DNA of 64,000 nt from Dipteris shenzhenensis (GCA_047967505.1 CM106539.1); one strand, 5' to 3'. Positions 29,701 to 41,305 are shown, numbered from the stretch's first letter. The notes: generated by a model not told the origin, from the letters alone. Numbers and translations are program-made.

Positions 29701-30659
29701 ATCAGCCTTGAAAGCTGAGTATCTGGGCCCGTGATGAGCATATCATCCACATATAAAATCAGCACTAAAAAATTAGATCCACTCCCACGGACATAAAGAG
29801 TGGGTTCTGTGGCACTATTCTAAAAACCAAGGGATAGTAAGTGTGCATGAATTTTAGCATACCATGGCCTGGGTGCCTGCTTCAAACCATAAAGGGCTTT
29901 TCTAAGACGGCATACCTTATTTTCAGAATTAACAACCTCAAAGCCAGGAGGTTGTGTAACATAGACTTCTTCCTGCAGATCCCCATGAAGAAAAGCAGTC
30001 TTGATGTCAAGTTGGTGCACTTGCCAATGATGATGGGCTGATGTGGCAATGACACATCTAATGGTAGTAATCCTGGATGTGGGAGCAAATGTCTCCTCAA
30101 AGTCAATGCCTTGTTGTTGGGCATACCCTTTTGCAACAAGACGAGCTTTGTATCGATCTATGCTGTCATTTTTGGCAATAGATTGTAACTCAGCTCTCAT
30201 TGCATCCATCCACTCTTTGCTGTCAAAAGCATCTTTATGGCACACAGGCTCTTCATTGCAAGCTGTAGCAAGGAGTGCAAACTCAAGAAAGTGACCATGC
30301 TGTCTGTTCCCTGATCTTGTCCGGGCAGCAAAAGGCTGATCTTGTTTGCTGTCCCTCAATGTATCAAGAAGCCATCTGGGAACTTGCCTTTGCTGTCTAT
30401 TCACAGCTCTTTCTTCAATGACTACATCATGAGTAGTGGGATCATTGTGTGCCGGAAGAGAAACCTGCAAATCAGCATGAGGTTGTGGCTGATTATTGCT
30501 TAGTGGAGGGCCTGCAGGAGGCTCATGTTGCTGGTCAAAATCCTCTTCTGATGATGGCAAAGGTAACCAAGATTCAAAGGCATCAAACATGTCAACATCT
30601 TGCTTTGCTTTGCAGTCCACAAGAGGAGAAGCTGAATGTTCAGCAAAGATTACATCTCT
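29700..30659 (-). pseudogene. Copia RT with internal deletion
   Basis: The linker (30620-30300) includes DLQVSLPAHND and WLLDTLRDSKQDQPF. Then HKDAFDSKEWMDAMRAELQS, IAKND, at once followed by IDRYKARLVAKGYAQQQGID. About 30 residues normally present between these two (TWELVDLP..GCKWVFK) are missing. Next are HHWQVHQLDIKTAFLHGDLQ with a catalytic Asp, and CRLRKALYGLKQAPR. The YVDDM motif is encoded near 29745-29757 in another frame. Confidence 0.8.
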
Positions 30660-31539
30660 AATGACAATAATCTTCCCAGTATTTGGTTGATATAACCGAT
30701 ACCCTCTGCTCTCCTGGCTGTAACCAATAAATATGCATTTGATTGCCTTGTCATCAAGCTCATGTCTCAGCTAACATATGCAAGAGACACAAAAACTCTC
30801 ATGTGTGAAAGTGAAGGCTTCCTACCTTTCCATGCTTCATAAGGTGTAATAGTCTTCAATGCCCGTGTAGGTGATCTATTCAGCACATGGTTGGCACACA
30901 TTACTGCATCAGCAAAAATTTATTGGGCAAAGACTTGGCCTTAAGCATGCATCTGGCCATCTCCATTGTGGACCTGTTTTTCCTTTTAGAAACAGGATTC
31001 TGCTAAGGAGTGTAAGGAATAGTGCATGAGTGAATAATGCCCCGTGAAGACAGAAATGCATCAAACTTCTTTGACATATACTCTCCCCCCCTATCTCTGT
31101 TGAGGGTGACAAGCTTGCATCCTGATTCATTCTCAACCATATTCAACCATCTCTGAAAGCATAAGAAAACTTCAAATTTGGCCTTTAAAGGATATACCCA
31201 GCAATATCTTGTGAAATCATCAATGAGAGTCATGAAATACTTATACCCCCCAATGGCATTTGTCCTCATTGGGCCACAGGCATCACTGTATACTAGCTGC
31301 AATTTCCTTTTTGAGAGTTTTGGACAATTCTTTTGAAAAGGAAATCGATGCATCTTACCCAAAAGACAACCCTCACACACATGTTTGGAAACTGTGTGAC
31401 TCTGAGGTAAATCATTTGCCATCTGCTGTGAATGTAGCTTTGCAAGAGCCCATTCTCTCATGCCAAAGATGACTTTCAGCAAGCTGTGAATCTGAAATAG
31501 CCAATGCTTCAATAGAAAGTGCAGCTGAATGATGATCAA
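30660..31539 (-). pseudogene. Copia integrase with stops
   Basis: From 31470 the frame reads LAKLHSQQMANDL then CEGCLLGKMHRFPFQ, the end of the zinc-binding part. YSDACGPM carries the first catalytic Asp, LIDDFTRYCWVYPL follows, and LNRDRGGEYMS carries the second. The frame stops after SCTIPYTP; RKNRSTMEMARCMLKAKSLP follows in a new frame with stops down to 30660. The Glu region (Q..NG.. E) is damaged. Confidence 0.8.
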
Positions 31540-32951
31540 GGTGATAAAGCCCTTTTTGCAAAGTGCCAGTGAGAACTATGGCATTGTCATCACAAAGATC
31601 ATAAACTAGACATCTGTAGCCATCAAAAATCACTCTGAAACCTGAAGTAGCAATTGCTGAAATTGAAATCAAGTTGACTTCAATGTCAGGCACAAAAAGA
31701 ACATTTGTCAGAGTGACAAGATGGCTTGAAATGGATGTGAGCTGCACATCTCCAACTCCTTTTACAACATATGAAGCATTATTAGCACATGTAACAGTCC
31801 CCTCTCGAGGTGCATCAGCTAAAGAATGAAACAACTGTCTGCAAGATGTGACATGCTTGGAAGCACCACTATCAAAGTACCAGGACTGAGCATCATTAGC
31901 AGTAAAGAATGCATCAGCTTTGGATGGATCAAATGAGCAATGGACAGCCCATGCCCAATCATCCTGAAGAGCATGTGCATGTGAAGCATCTTCTAGCTCA
32001 TGGGATTCGATAGCATGAGAGGCATTAACTGTCAATCCTGCTTTCTTTTTCTTTGAAGCAATGCGCTTCCTGCATTTTGAAATGTCATGTCCAGGCTTGA
32101 GACAATAGTTGCATCTTTTCTTCTTTGCCTTATCTACTGTATTTTTAGATGCATGGGAGGAATTGCAGCTGCTATGCGCAGATTTTGGCTTGCCCATAGG
32201 CTTGGAAGCCTTGCCTCTTCCTGCCTGCTGTGAAGCAAATGTATGATCAGGAATAATGGCTTGTCTATTAGCTCTACTTTGCTCTTCCTGCAAAAGCAAA
32301 GTAACTAACTGATCAAAAGAATAGTGGTCTGGATTACCCATGGCCACTAATCGAAGGGTTGTAGCAAACCCTTGATATGTATCTGGTAGTCCATTCAATG
32401 TGGTACTAACAAGCTGTGAATTTGGCACCACCTCATCAATGTTGGCAAGCTGTTCCATGAGGTCCTTAACCTTTGTCAAGTATGCATCCATTGACTCACC
32501 TTCATTCATACTAACCTCCCTGTAATCGCCTTCTCAAATATGCAACACGAGCTTCATTGCGAATCTGATAGAGAGAAGCCAATTTATCCCAAGCATCCTT
32601 TGCTGTCCTGCAAGACCGGATGTGTGGAATAATGATTCTCTTGCATGATAAAGCAATGCATGAATGCGCATTTGCATCTCTTGCATCCCATCTTGACTGT
32701 TCTTGAGTTGGAAGAGCAGTAGCAGAAGTGCTAGAGGAAGAGGCATCAGGAGTACCCCCTGCAAAAGGACCAGCTATAGAGGCAACCACTGTAGCATTGG
32801 CTGGCCTCAGATCAGCCCCAGAAACAATATTCCACAAATGCTTTGCAACAAGAATATGTTTCATGAGATAAGACCACATCGGATAGTTGATGCCATCCAA
32901 CTTATCATCTTCACGAAGAACTCCAAATAAATCTTGATTGTTCCTAGCCAT
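31412..32951 (-). pseudogene. Copia gag and protease
   Basis: Gag starts at 32951 with MARNNQDLFGVL. I prefer it to the upstream start at 33266, because the upstream 105 codons are leader repeats. It reads KLDGINYPMW, LSCKRIIIPHIRSCRTAKDA then shifts frame near 32510. The second frame (365 codons) has MNEGESMDAYLTKVKDLMEQ, LNGLPDTYQGF, a complete zinc knuckle CNYCLKPGHDISKC (residues 133-146) and the protease site WYFDSGASKHVT (D213), then the flap region VTCANNASYVVKGVGDVQL. It ends near 31412 as it enters integrase (SHLWHERMG). Confidence 0.85.
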
Positions 32952-33718
32952 AGCAAATGTGATACCCTGAAAAAGACCTAAAAACCCAAAAGCCTCAAGG
33001 CTATCACTGCAAAAAGCTAGCTGTCCAAAAAATGACAGCAAATATCTACAAATTTCTGACCCAAATGAAAGGGCAAATGCAAATTTGACCCAAATGTGAC
33101 TGTGACAGGCAATGTTCACTTCAAAAAATAGCAAATCTGGCAAAAGCCCCAAATTTATTGAGGGCAAATAGGCCAAAAAGAGGGCAAATGCAGAAAAGCC
33201 CCAAATTTTGCTGAAATTTTTGCAAATGTGACCCAATGTATGCAAATCTGACTCAATGGCCTGCAAAAAAGACTCAATGTCTGAAAATCTGACTCAATGT
33301 CCTGCAAATGTGACTCAATGTTCTCCAATCTGTCCCAATGTATTGCAATCAAAAGAGAAATTGCAGACCAAATCCCAAAAAAACCATAGCCTCAAGGCTT
33401 GCAACTGCAGAATTAGGACTTGCTGTCCACAAAATGACTGCAAAAGTGCACCTATCCCAAAGTATGGACCTCAAAATGTAGGCTTTCCAAGCTGTTGAAA
33501 TGGCCTCAGAAGATTTCAAATAGTAGAAGGAAGATAAGGAGAGCAAAAGCCCTCAAAAGCCCCAAATTTTGAGAATACTCTGCAAGTGATTTCACACGTG
33601 CAAAGGTTGTTAGGTACTCTATAAAGGGACAAATCCCTAGCTATAGAAAAGAAAGGAGGAGGACTACATGGATGGAACTCCCTCGTTGTAGAGCTGTAAA
33701 CTAAGGGCTGCTCTGATG
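32952..33718 (-). other. Copia element 2 leader with repeats and primer-site-like sequence
   Basis: CAAATGTGACTCAATGT-type units recur about five times at 33225-33345, and AAAAGCCCCAAATTT occurs near 33150, 33195 and 33555. Copia element 1 has the same AAAAGCCCCAAAT motif in its leader. Near 33708-33718 the minus strand reads TGCATCAGAGC, a weak primer-site match. Confidence 0.6.
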
Positions 33719-33960
33719 CAGACCCTACTATTGCTGTCCAGACTGAACCACGCATGTACGTAACTCTGTAGGGATCGCGGGCTGAGGAGCACAATTGCTA
33801 CTTTTTTGCCCAACCTAATCCTGCTGCTGATCCGATGATGTTGGCTAAGGGGACTACCCTGGAATAGCCCTGATGTAGATTTAAAGTGAGGCCAAGAGGG
33901 CTGCCTTTTATAGCCCCCCAAGGCCAATCAAGAAGTATGGCCATTTTATCAAAAGGTTAA
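33719..33960 (-). mobile_element. Probable 5' LTR of copia element 2
   Basis: On the minus strand a TATA box CTATAAAAGGC (near 33910) is followed by about 190 bp to the primer-site-like sequence. The upstream boundary is not clear. Placement between the leader and unrelated sequence is the main support. Confidence 0.4.
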
Positions 33961-34189
33961 GAAAACAGCTTGAAATTTGATAAACAACTCGACCTTAAAA
34001 CTTTAGGTAAAACTCAAATTCTTAGGCGTAAGTTCCAATCAATAATAATTGCGAGTGTTTTTCAGCATATAAGCTATTTTGGTCAATGATCAAAACCCCA
34101 AAATACCTTATCAATGCCTTAGAATAATTCTAGGAAGTGGCTAAGTAACAGGACATAAAAGTGTGATAGGACATTTTTCTGTCCTTCTA
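33961..34189. other. No gene recognised
   Basis: AT-rich sequence between the copia element 2 LTR and the gypsy gag. No signature seen. Confidence 0.4.
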
Positions 34190-35150
34190 CCAAACTAATG
34201 TTAAGTGTCATGATGCCCGCACATTTGGGGGTGACCAAAGCAAGAATTGGGCAGCGAAAGATGTCAAGGATAAGTTCATAGTGCACAATTTTAAAAGTGG
34301 CACACGCACTCCAAATGAGCTGGAGGAATGGCTCACAAAGCTGGAAGATTGCTTCCGCTTCCATCCCAAACATGACGAGGAGCGCCATGCATTTAGAGAT
34401 GCATTTAGAGGATTATGCTCACACTTGGTAGCGGTACACGAGGGACTCTTAGGAGATGCCTTGTGCAGTCACTCTCTCCACGGAGATGTAGCAGTTTCCT
34501 TTTTTGGATGTGTATCTTGTCTCATAGGCATATAAGGCCTTCTACAAACGTTAATACAACTTTCTTTCTTTCTTCTTTCCGCAAAGGCCAACCATGTGGG
34601 CTCAGTTTACAAAGCTGATGGCCACTACATATGTATCCCCACTAGTACTAGAGCAGTAGTTAGCAGACTTCTATGCACTATCACAAGCGGGCACAATGCA
34701 TGAGTATTTGCAGCAATTTTGGAAATTTACCCTTCTTGTGCGTGACATATTTAAGAAGGGAAAGTTGCTGCATTTTATTCAAGGTTTGCCTCCCTCCCTA
34801 GCCTCCCACGTGAGGTCTCACAAGCCCCAAACTATTGAGCAAGCTGCCAAGCTGGCGGATATATTTAACAACAAATACGAGCAAGCTACAGGCAGCCCAC
34901 ATGGGACTGTGAGAGTGATGAATACAATGAGGTGGAGGGGCCTATATATAGCCCCAGCCCCCCATCCAGTCAGTCCACTAGACAGGCCGACTTGGCTGTC
35001 AAAAGGGCGGACCCCCAGGTCGGCGTACCCCTCCCTACCCACAGACTGGGTAATGGGGCCTGGTCCCCCAACCAAGTCGGGTCTACTGACCACGGGGTGG
35101 CCTGGTTGGCCCCCCATGCTGGACCAGCCTATTCCCGTGGCAGCAAAGTA
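34190..35150 (+). pseudogene. Ty3/gypsy gag relict (plus strand)
   Basis: From 34210 the frame reads ARTFGGDQSKNWAAKD, then VHNFKSGTRTPNELEEWLTK and CFRFHPKHDEERHAF, the Gag capsid N-terminal part. A 170-bp non-matching stretch follows. From 34585 it resumes MWAQFTKLMATTYVSPLV, then MHEYLQQFWKFTLLV, LLHFIQGLPPSLASHV and AAKLADIFNNKY, the capsid C-terminal half. A Pro/Ser-rich linker follows. No zinc knuckle was found. The pol fragment at 37.3 kb is on the same strand and may be its downstream part. Confidence 0.7.
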
Positions 35151-35608
35151 GGTCCTAATTGACCCTGAACAGCGCAAAACTCGTCCGCACCATCCTGCAA
35201 CAGAACATGGTTAGGTAGGAGGAGAAAGACTGCTGTTAAATCACACCAAGGCTCCAAACCTGAGGTGTTCAAGCCCACTCGTGGGCACAAGCACTTTGGT
35301 GGCTTGTAGGCTCACCCTGAGCATGCACAAAGACCCAGCAATCACCACCCATGCAACTATTTCTTCTGCCCCACACAGACTCGAAATGAACCTCAAAGCT
35401 CATCCCCTCTAATGAATCAGATAATCCACCTACACCAGTAACGAATGGTGAGGGGTTAAGACTTAGCAAAGCAGCTAATTATAGCATGGAACCTTCCAGG
35501 GAATTGAGATGCCTTGTGTCCACGATTCGAATAAAGTTGTAATAAAAGAATATTGTTTATGTAAGGAACCATGGTTCAAGCTGAGTCGTGAGAGCATGAG
35601 AATGAATA
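35151..35608. other. No gene recognised
   Basis: Short frames only. The position between gypsy gag and a LINE 3' end suggests retroelement debris. Confidence 0.35.
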
Positions 35609-36213
35609 TTGACTGAGGGAGGACACGTGTTCCAGATTGATGAGATCTCCCCAGCTTACCGGATACAAGGTCAAAGCATTCAAAGGATAGAGCTCCATGA
35701 GGTGGTCCCTCCTGATAGCCTAGCTCCTCTTCCTCCTCCGGAAACTCCTCCGGAGGACAGCATATGGGAGGTAGTAGCCAGTATCACTGCGTGGAACATA
35801 TGGGTTGCTCGTTGCAGTCTGGTGATGGGTGAGCATCCGGTCCCACCCTCGACTACCTTGGTCGCCATCTGGTAGGATATCATCTACACCATCCGCTCCA
35901 CCTGGGAGGGTGGGACCCCAAGCTCTAGGGCGACTGTCACAAGGCGTGCTTGATTCTGCAAGGCTTGGCCTGCAGGAGTTTTTTACATTTTCACTCCGCG
36001 AGGGATTCGCTGGTCGTATAGTCCCCCCACCTAGCTGTTAGCCCCCAGTACCAAAGATCCCCTAGGTAATGAGCTGGGTTTCTCTAGAACAGGCCGGTTT
36101 TTCTTTCAGCCTTTTCTCCGGTTTTTTCCCATACTCAGCACCTTTGGGGCTGCTGCTTTGTATGAAGTTTTTCAAGCATTAATAGAAGGTTCCTTTCTTT
36201 GCCAAAAAAAAAA
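35609..36213 (+). mobile_element. LINE 3' end with poly(A)
   Basis: The frame ends with DSIWEVVASITAWNIWVARC, then PPSTTLVAIW, the C-terminal pattern after the zf-RVT domain of plant LINEs (..W..WN.W..RC...). About 330 bp of 3' untranslated sequence follows. It ends GGGGCTGCTGC..TTTTCAAGCATTAATAGAAGG and a ten-A tail at 36204-36213. The 5' part is missing, as is usual for 5'-truncated LINE copies. I could not match a target duplication. Confidence 0.6.
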
Positions 36214-36839
36214 GGGACGGCTCAGTCTCCCAAGCAATGCTAGGCACCTTCCAATGAATTCCCCTCTCTCTCCTCCCTGTGACCCATCAACACCATGCTC
36301 ACCACCCCAAATGATGACAGAGGATTTTGTTTGCAGTGCATAATTATGTTTACAGATTAGCAATCGGGCCCAGGGTGAAGGAGAGAGAAGATCACGACCA
36401 AACTGTACTTCATTCTCCTTTTTCCACCAAAAACTCCTCGACTCCCTGTACAATCCTCCTTTTCCTCCCTTCAGTGTCCTCCCTTTCTAGAATTTTCCCC
36501 GTCCTTTGTTCCACTAAGTCTTTCTCTATTTCCCATTTACATTGCACCTCAGTTTTTAACCTCGTAACCACTCTACCCCTGTGAGGACACAATCACCTAC
36601 ACAAAACTTCTCTCAAACTCCTTCAATTTCTGTCACATCCTGAAACTTATGGAGTTCCCCTTCTTCATCTAGACTCCATAGCAAAGAAGGGGTTACAACT
36701 TTCCGTACCATAATGCCCTTTTACATAAACAAGAATTTACTGTAACAGTGGCATCTGGAATGCCACAGAATTGGTCAGCCAATTAGCAGCCCTATTATCT
36801 ATATAAACAAGCACTCCCTCATTCTTCCATCTCCCAGTG
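36214..36839. other. No gene; LTR-like TATA region near 36.8 kb
   Basis: Pyrimidine-rich sequence, then from 36636 TGTCACATCCTGAAACTTAT, which could open an LTR, and CTATATAAACAAGCACTCCC near 36800, a TATA-type core promoter. No end or primer site is visible. Confidence 0.3.
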
Positions 36840-37200
36840 TAGCAGCAGTCCCTCCAGGAATCCCTCCTCCAGCTTGAGCCTTCCCCGGAGCAGCAGCAGC
36901 CCCTCCAGTGTTTGCTCCACCTCCATTAGCATGTTAGGTCATCAGTAGCCCTAGCAGCAGAGCCTACAGCAGCTTCAGCATCGGTAACCTAAACAGTAGA
37001 TCTCAGCAGCATCAACAGTAGATCTCAGCCACAGCAGCTCTCAGTCTACATCAGCAGCAAACGTAGTAGCCTCTCCAGCAGCAGACCCAATAGCCTCTAC
37101 AGGATCCTACCTTCTAGGGGACAGATCAGCCATAGCAGCCTCAGCCTCGGCCATGGATAGCCTCCTACCCTCAGCATAGCCCTTTAGTAAGACTCAGACA
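36840..37200. repeat. CAG-rich low-complexity tract
   Basis: AGCAGCAG, GTAGATCTCAGC and CCTC(C)AGC units recur many times between 36840 and 37150. Reading frames through it are compositional. It may be retroelement leader sequence. Confidence 0.5.
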
Positions 37201-37239
37201 AGCCCTCTTCAATGAGGATTCACCACTATCGCACACCAA

Positions 37240-37312
37240 CCTCTACACGTGTACAAGGTGATCTTGTCTTGCTCGTTACATCATATGTTGATGACCTTAT
37301 CCTCTCTAGAAA
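37240..37312 (+). pseudogene. Copia RT scrap with YVDD
   Basis: The plus strand reads DLVLLVTSYVDDLILSR, the copia RT catalytic motif, for about 20 codons. It joins directly to gypsy RNase H sequence at 37316. It is too short to be functional. Confidence 0.45.
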
Positions 37313-37315
37313 GTC

Positions 37316-38140
37316 ATGAGCGCTCAACAAGCACGCTGGGTTGAGTTTCTGGCCAACTTTCACATGACCATTGAGTACATTCCAGGACTACGCAATGTAG
37401 TTGCAAATGCTCTCAGCAGGGTAACTCTAGCATCAGCTATGGTAATCTCTACATTATCTGTGAATGTACCGAATTCATTCAAAGGGAAGTATCTAAATGA
37501 TAAAGACTTCGGCACAGCAGTACAAGTTCTTTCGAAAGATCAACCTTCGACTTCCGAACATAAGATTTTCTCATCCTATTCTTATACGGACAACCTTCTG
37601 TATTATCAAGATCGCGTCTGTGTACCACATGACCATCGAGTGGCCCTAGCTGATCAACTGGTTCAAGAAATGCAAGACATTCTACTCCCAGTTAGGGATC
37701 ATATGCGAAAAGTGCAAGAGCGGTATCAACGTTCCGCCAACAAACGTAGACGTCACCTGGAATTTGAAACTGGTTACATGGTGCTATTATTTGTAGCCCC
37801 ACATCGCTACAAGACGGTTAAGTCTATGTTTCCTAAGTTGCGACCGAGATACTATGGACCTTTCTGGATCGTCAAGAAAATTTCACCTTTAAGTTACAAA
37901 TTGGAATTACCACCATCATGGGGTAAAATTCATCCAACATTTCATATTTCTTGGCTAAAGACGTACATTCCAGGCAATGAAGTAGTTCCTCCTGCAGGTG
38001 ATTATGTCCAAGAAATCGAAGACGATTATGTTCTCCTTATTCCTGGACCATTGACAGCGAGAGACTCGACATCGACTTATCACGGAATTCCTTGTTCTTT
38101 GGTGAGATTTGGACAACTCCGACGCTACTTGGCAATCTGA
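37316..38140 (+). pseudogene. Ty3/gypsy RNase H end fused to integrase C-terminus
   Basis: A 274-codon open frame starts SAQQARWVEFLANFHMTIEY then IPGLRNVVANALSR, the end of gypsy RNase H. After about 90 residues it moves to VRDHMRKVQERYQRSANKRR, FETGYMVLLFVAPH, LRPRYYGPFWIVKKIS and WGKIHPTFHISWLKTY, the integrase C-terminal (GPY/F) module. The zinc-binding and DDE core of integrase, about 250 residues, is deleted in frame. The ORF is otherwise unbroken, and a polypurine tract and LTR follow. I infer that it comes from a non-chromodomain or chromodomain-lost gypsy element. Confidence 0.75.
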
Positions 38141-38240
38141 TGAAGACTTACAGCAGTACCCTGACATTTTACAGCAGTATTTTCAGAATTTACTGTGATA
38201 TTTTCTACACCAATTCATTATCTCCACCAGGGTCTTATTT

Positions 38241-38688
38241 TGAGTGGGAGGGGATGTCACGATCTGTGACGTAATCCTTTCTCTATACCTTAGACTTATG
38301 GATGGTTTGATTAATGGACACTTGTCGAAGGGTATGCCCTTTCAACGGGACACTTCCTATGAGGCACAACCCTTCACAAGAGACATTCTATTGAAGCGAC
38401 ACTACCATTGTAATGTACCCTCTCATCAAGGGTCACACCCTTCACAAGGGGTACACACCTCTTCATGCACATACACTTTGGAGTACACACCTTTTCATGT
38501 GTGACTCTTCACTCTCTATATAAGAGAGGCCCAACTGTATGGATGAGACACTACAGACACTCAAGCAATACAAATATTCCTTTTTCTCTGCTATTTCAGT
38601 CTCCTTTCTGTTCCTTAGCACATTGCTAAATATAGTAAATCTAGGATTTCTTACAGTGAAGGCTGCTCCAGATGATATGATCACAACA
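38241..38688 (+). mobile_element. Polypurine tract and 3' LTR of the gypsy element (434 bp)
   Basis: TGAGTGGGAGGGGA (38241-38254) precedes TGTCACGATCTGTGACG at 38255. The LTR ends ..GATCACAACA at 38688. It contains several CCCTTCACAAG-type repeats and a TATA box CTCTATATAAGAG at 38514-38526. TG..CA ends, tract and promoter agree. No 5' partner was seen. The LTR of the inverted solo-LTR relative starts directly after it. Confidence 0.7.
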
Positions 38689-39405
38689 CCTTGCTGCCCT
38701 AGAAGACAGCCAAGGTCCAGCCTCTAGGGAACTCAGTCTGCAGCACACCTTCCACTCTCCTTCACCCCCAGTGTGAGGCCCAAGGGATGATTTATGAGGC
38801 CCAAGGCCTCTCCTTTTATAGGGCACAAGGCCTGCCCCAAAAACCAACCAGCAGCCTCAATCAGGCCGACCAGGCTGCTGCAAAACCGCCCTAGAAGGGC
38901 TCTCATAACCAGGGCCCCTGGCCCACAAAACTAGGGCTTTGGCCCTCACTTCAAGGGCTGATGCCCTCTTATATATGCAGGGTCCAGCCCCCTTCTGCCC
39001 TGCCATTTTCTAGGCATGGTAGCCTGGCTGGAACCAGCCCTGCCAGCCCTATACCTGGCCGACCAGGCTGCTGATAACCCCCGCCATGTTGTGCCTCTGC
39101 CAGGCCCTTCTCCAGCGCCGTACGGATCCGTACACCCTGCTGATGTCATCACGCCCTTCATAGGGCTCTGCTGCAGGCCATACGCTTGCTCTGCAGTTCC
39201 GTCTTGCCAGGTCATATCCAGGGCTTCATGCCCCCCGCCATCTCTCCTGCACAAGGTCTCTTGTGCTGTCCACATGACAGCTCATGTGCTGCCCATGTGG
39301 CAGCCCCATTCTCTGCCCATGTGGCAATCTATACATCCCTAGGTCCACCTCCCCCATGCTCTCCTCATATGGGGGCTTACAGATGGGGAGGTGACCATTC
39401 CAACA
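38689..39405 (-). mobile_element. Inverted relative of the 10.2-kb solo LTR
   Basis: On the minus strand it starts TGTTGGAATGGTCACCTCC at 39405, then CATCTGTAAGCCCC and CATATGAGGAGAGCATGGGGG. It has two CAGCAGCCTGGTCGGCC blocks, CCCTATAAAAGGAG and, near 38720-38692, TTGGCTGTCTTCTAGGGCAG, all shared with 10164-10914. It stops there, lacking the last 670 bp of the longer copy, where the gypsy LTR abuts. Confidence 0.75.
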
Positions 39406-40105
39406 GGCACAAACTTCGATTGGGGAGGACTTATCTGGCACATGAACTGAAGGCAGGCTGCTCAGCAACCACAAAGCTGTTTGAATCCTTAGCAACAGAG
39501 CTGAGATGAATGCGCAAATCCCGAGGCCCTGTTGACGAACCAGCTTATGAGCTGTCTCGGCTCCCAAACCAACAGCCAGACGGCAATTCATAAGGGAAAG
39601 ATGGTGATGAAGGAGCGGAGGGGTGGCAAGTGGCAAGGAGGAACAATGCAAGCTGGAATTCAGATCTAGAAGGCGCTGGAGCAGTTGAGAATCAAGAGCT
39701 GGCTGCCAACGGAATAAAGGTGCCCCTTTTAATGCAGAATTCATGAGCTTTTAATCCGATTAGTGCCCTAGCTTTTGAAAAGCATGACCTGCCAAATCTA
39801 GATGCTTGCTTTTAGGGTTTGCTTGGCGAAAAAGCAAAGTTGCTTTTTTGCCTTCTCTCCTCAATCTAGCAAAGATTTCCCTATCTCTAAGGGTCGATGC
39901 CTACATACAAGTGCATCCCTGAGCTTTCCAACTGAAAACTCGACCCTGAGCTTCTTCTCCCTCTCAAAACGCACCTCTTACCAATCAAAACGACTTCCAA
40001 TCACAAACAAGCATGCCATCTTTCCTCAAATTCGCTCCTTCCTCTCCCATGAATTGATATCCTACCTCCAACCAGAACTCATCCTCCCTCACATGGAAAT
40101 CGCGT
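39406..40105. other. Unrecognised; 110-codon minus-strand frame at 39744-39406
   Basis: The minus frame (MNSALKGAPLFRWQPAL.. to the LTR start) is open for about 113 codons and Leu-rich. I recognise no family, and it runs on into LTR sequence. From 39750 to 40105 nothing is seen. Confidence 0.3.
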
Positions 40106-40273
40106 CTTTATATACCTAGATGAATCCAGGAACATTCCCAAACTCATCCTCTAAAAACACAACATAGTGCAGTTTCAATCTCACAAGAGTCTCTCATAAG
40201 ATTGAAAACCATAAACTCCATCACGCATAGCAGGGACTACTACTATGACATCCCCACTGACGTCATCAGCGCC
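40106..40273. repeat. Dispersed repeat, copy 1
   Basis: CTAGATGAATCC.AGAACAT, CTCATCCTCTAAAAACA, TGCAGTTTCAATCTC and AAAACCATAAACTCCATCAC recur at 43820-43985 in the same order and orientation, about 85 percent alike. Copies are 3.7 kb apart. Confidence 0.8.
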
Positions 40274-41305
40274 CAACAGTGGGTGTAGACCATAGTATAA
40301 AAGTATGCTCTCACACATACAAATCCACACACCCACACATACTTGAGCATCCATTTATACAAAGTCTTCGTCCTGAGTTTCTGTCGGCACTCCGGAGGTG
40401 AAGGGCAAACTCAGCCATGACGAAGGCTAGCAGTAAAGGAGAAGGCTAATCAAAAAGTAGTCCACATCTCTTCATTCAAGCTACAACTGCTTGTGAAGTC
40501 TAAACGATTTCATTTTAGTCTCTCCCAAACGAGCATCTAAATCTAAATCTAGCTGATAGGCAACGCACCATTTAAGATAGAAAGAATTATCGCAATACCA
40601 GCAAGCCACAACTTGGACGAAAACTTCACAAGGTGAAATTTGCATGTCCACTAATACGGCAGCAGCATATACCTAGATGAATCCTAGGGAAATCACGTCT
40701 TCCCTATCTGCTGACGAAACAATGCAATTTCTAGCCAAGCAGTACAAAAACATGAATTCGCACCTTACCTGGGAGATCCAAACAGGAATCTAAATCACCT
40801 CCATAAATTCGCCATCCACGAGTGACTGATAGCCAACTGACACGACCACGATTGCTCCAGGAAATCCAGAACCACAAAGAGAGGCACAAGCTTGCTCACC
40901 ACCCAACCATGATGGTCACAGGTCTAGGACCCGTAGAATCCGATCATCCCCCCAAGCCACAGGCTCGGCTGCTGGCACAAACATCTGCATCCAACCAGTC
41001 CACAACCTCCTGGCGTCCCATACCACCTGAAGGCGCCCGTAGGGCCTTAGGACTGCGCTGAGAATCCGGGCTACGCTAGAAAGCAGGTGCACGTCCGCAT
41101 CACGATCCAGGATCCAGACCAGCAAGGAAGAGCTAGACCTGCTCTGACTTGCGTGAATGAAAACTGAACCCCTATGCCCAAATAGCTGGAACCCTAACTC
41201 GTACGTTGCCCTTGCAACCCAACCTGACAATCGCCTGCCTAGCCACTAGCCTCTCCAGGCTATCAAAGCTAATCCTGTGCGCCTAAGCACATGTCAGATA
41301 CAATC
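40274..41305. other. No gene recognised
   Basis: Near 40300-40350 ACACA-rich sequence follows the repeat. A 104-codon minus frame (41230-40916) with VVWDARRLWTGWMQM is open, but I cannot assign it. The stretch may be internal sequence of an unknown element whose ends are the direct repeats at 40.1 and 43.8 kb. Confidence 0.35.

Larger units (their letters stand above)
28813..33960 (-). mobile_element. Ty1/copia element 2
   Basis: In transcription order (minus) it has a 5' LTR-like region (33960-33719) with a TATA box, a primer-site-like CATCAGAGC, a repetitive leader, gag from 32951, protease, integrase, RT and RNase H to 28813. It is the most complete retroelement in the window. It is related to copia element 1 by its gag start, its leader motif AAAAGCCCCAAATTT and its overall layout. 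Its 3' LTR was not found. Frameshifts, stops and a deletion in RT show that it is inactive. Confidence 0.8.

Noticed and set aside
33267-33546. Upstream start for copia gag (33266) and nearby frames
   Set aside because: The first 105 codons from 33266 are leader repeats. The start at 32951 gives the typical short Gag N-terminus.
34960-35130. Member of the GTCGGCC LTR family
   Set aside because: The motif here lies in the gag linker, with no matching LTR start, so the likeness is by chance.
39406-39744. Host gene exon on the minus strand
   Set aside because: The frame is open, but it runs on into LTR sequence, has no recognised family and is biased in composition.
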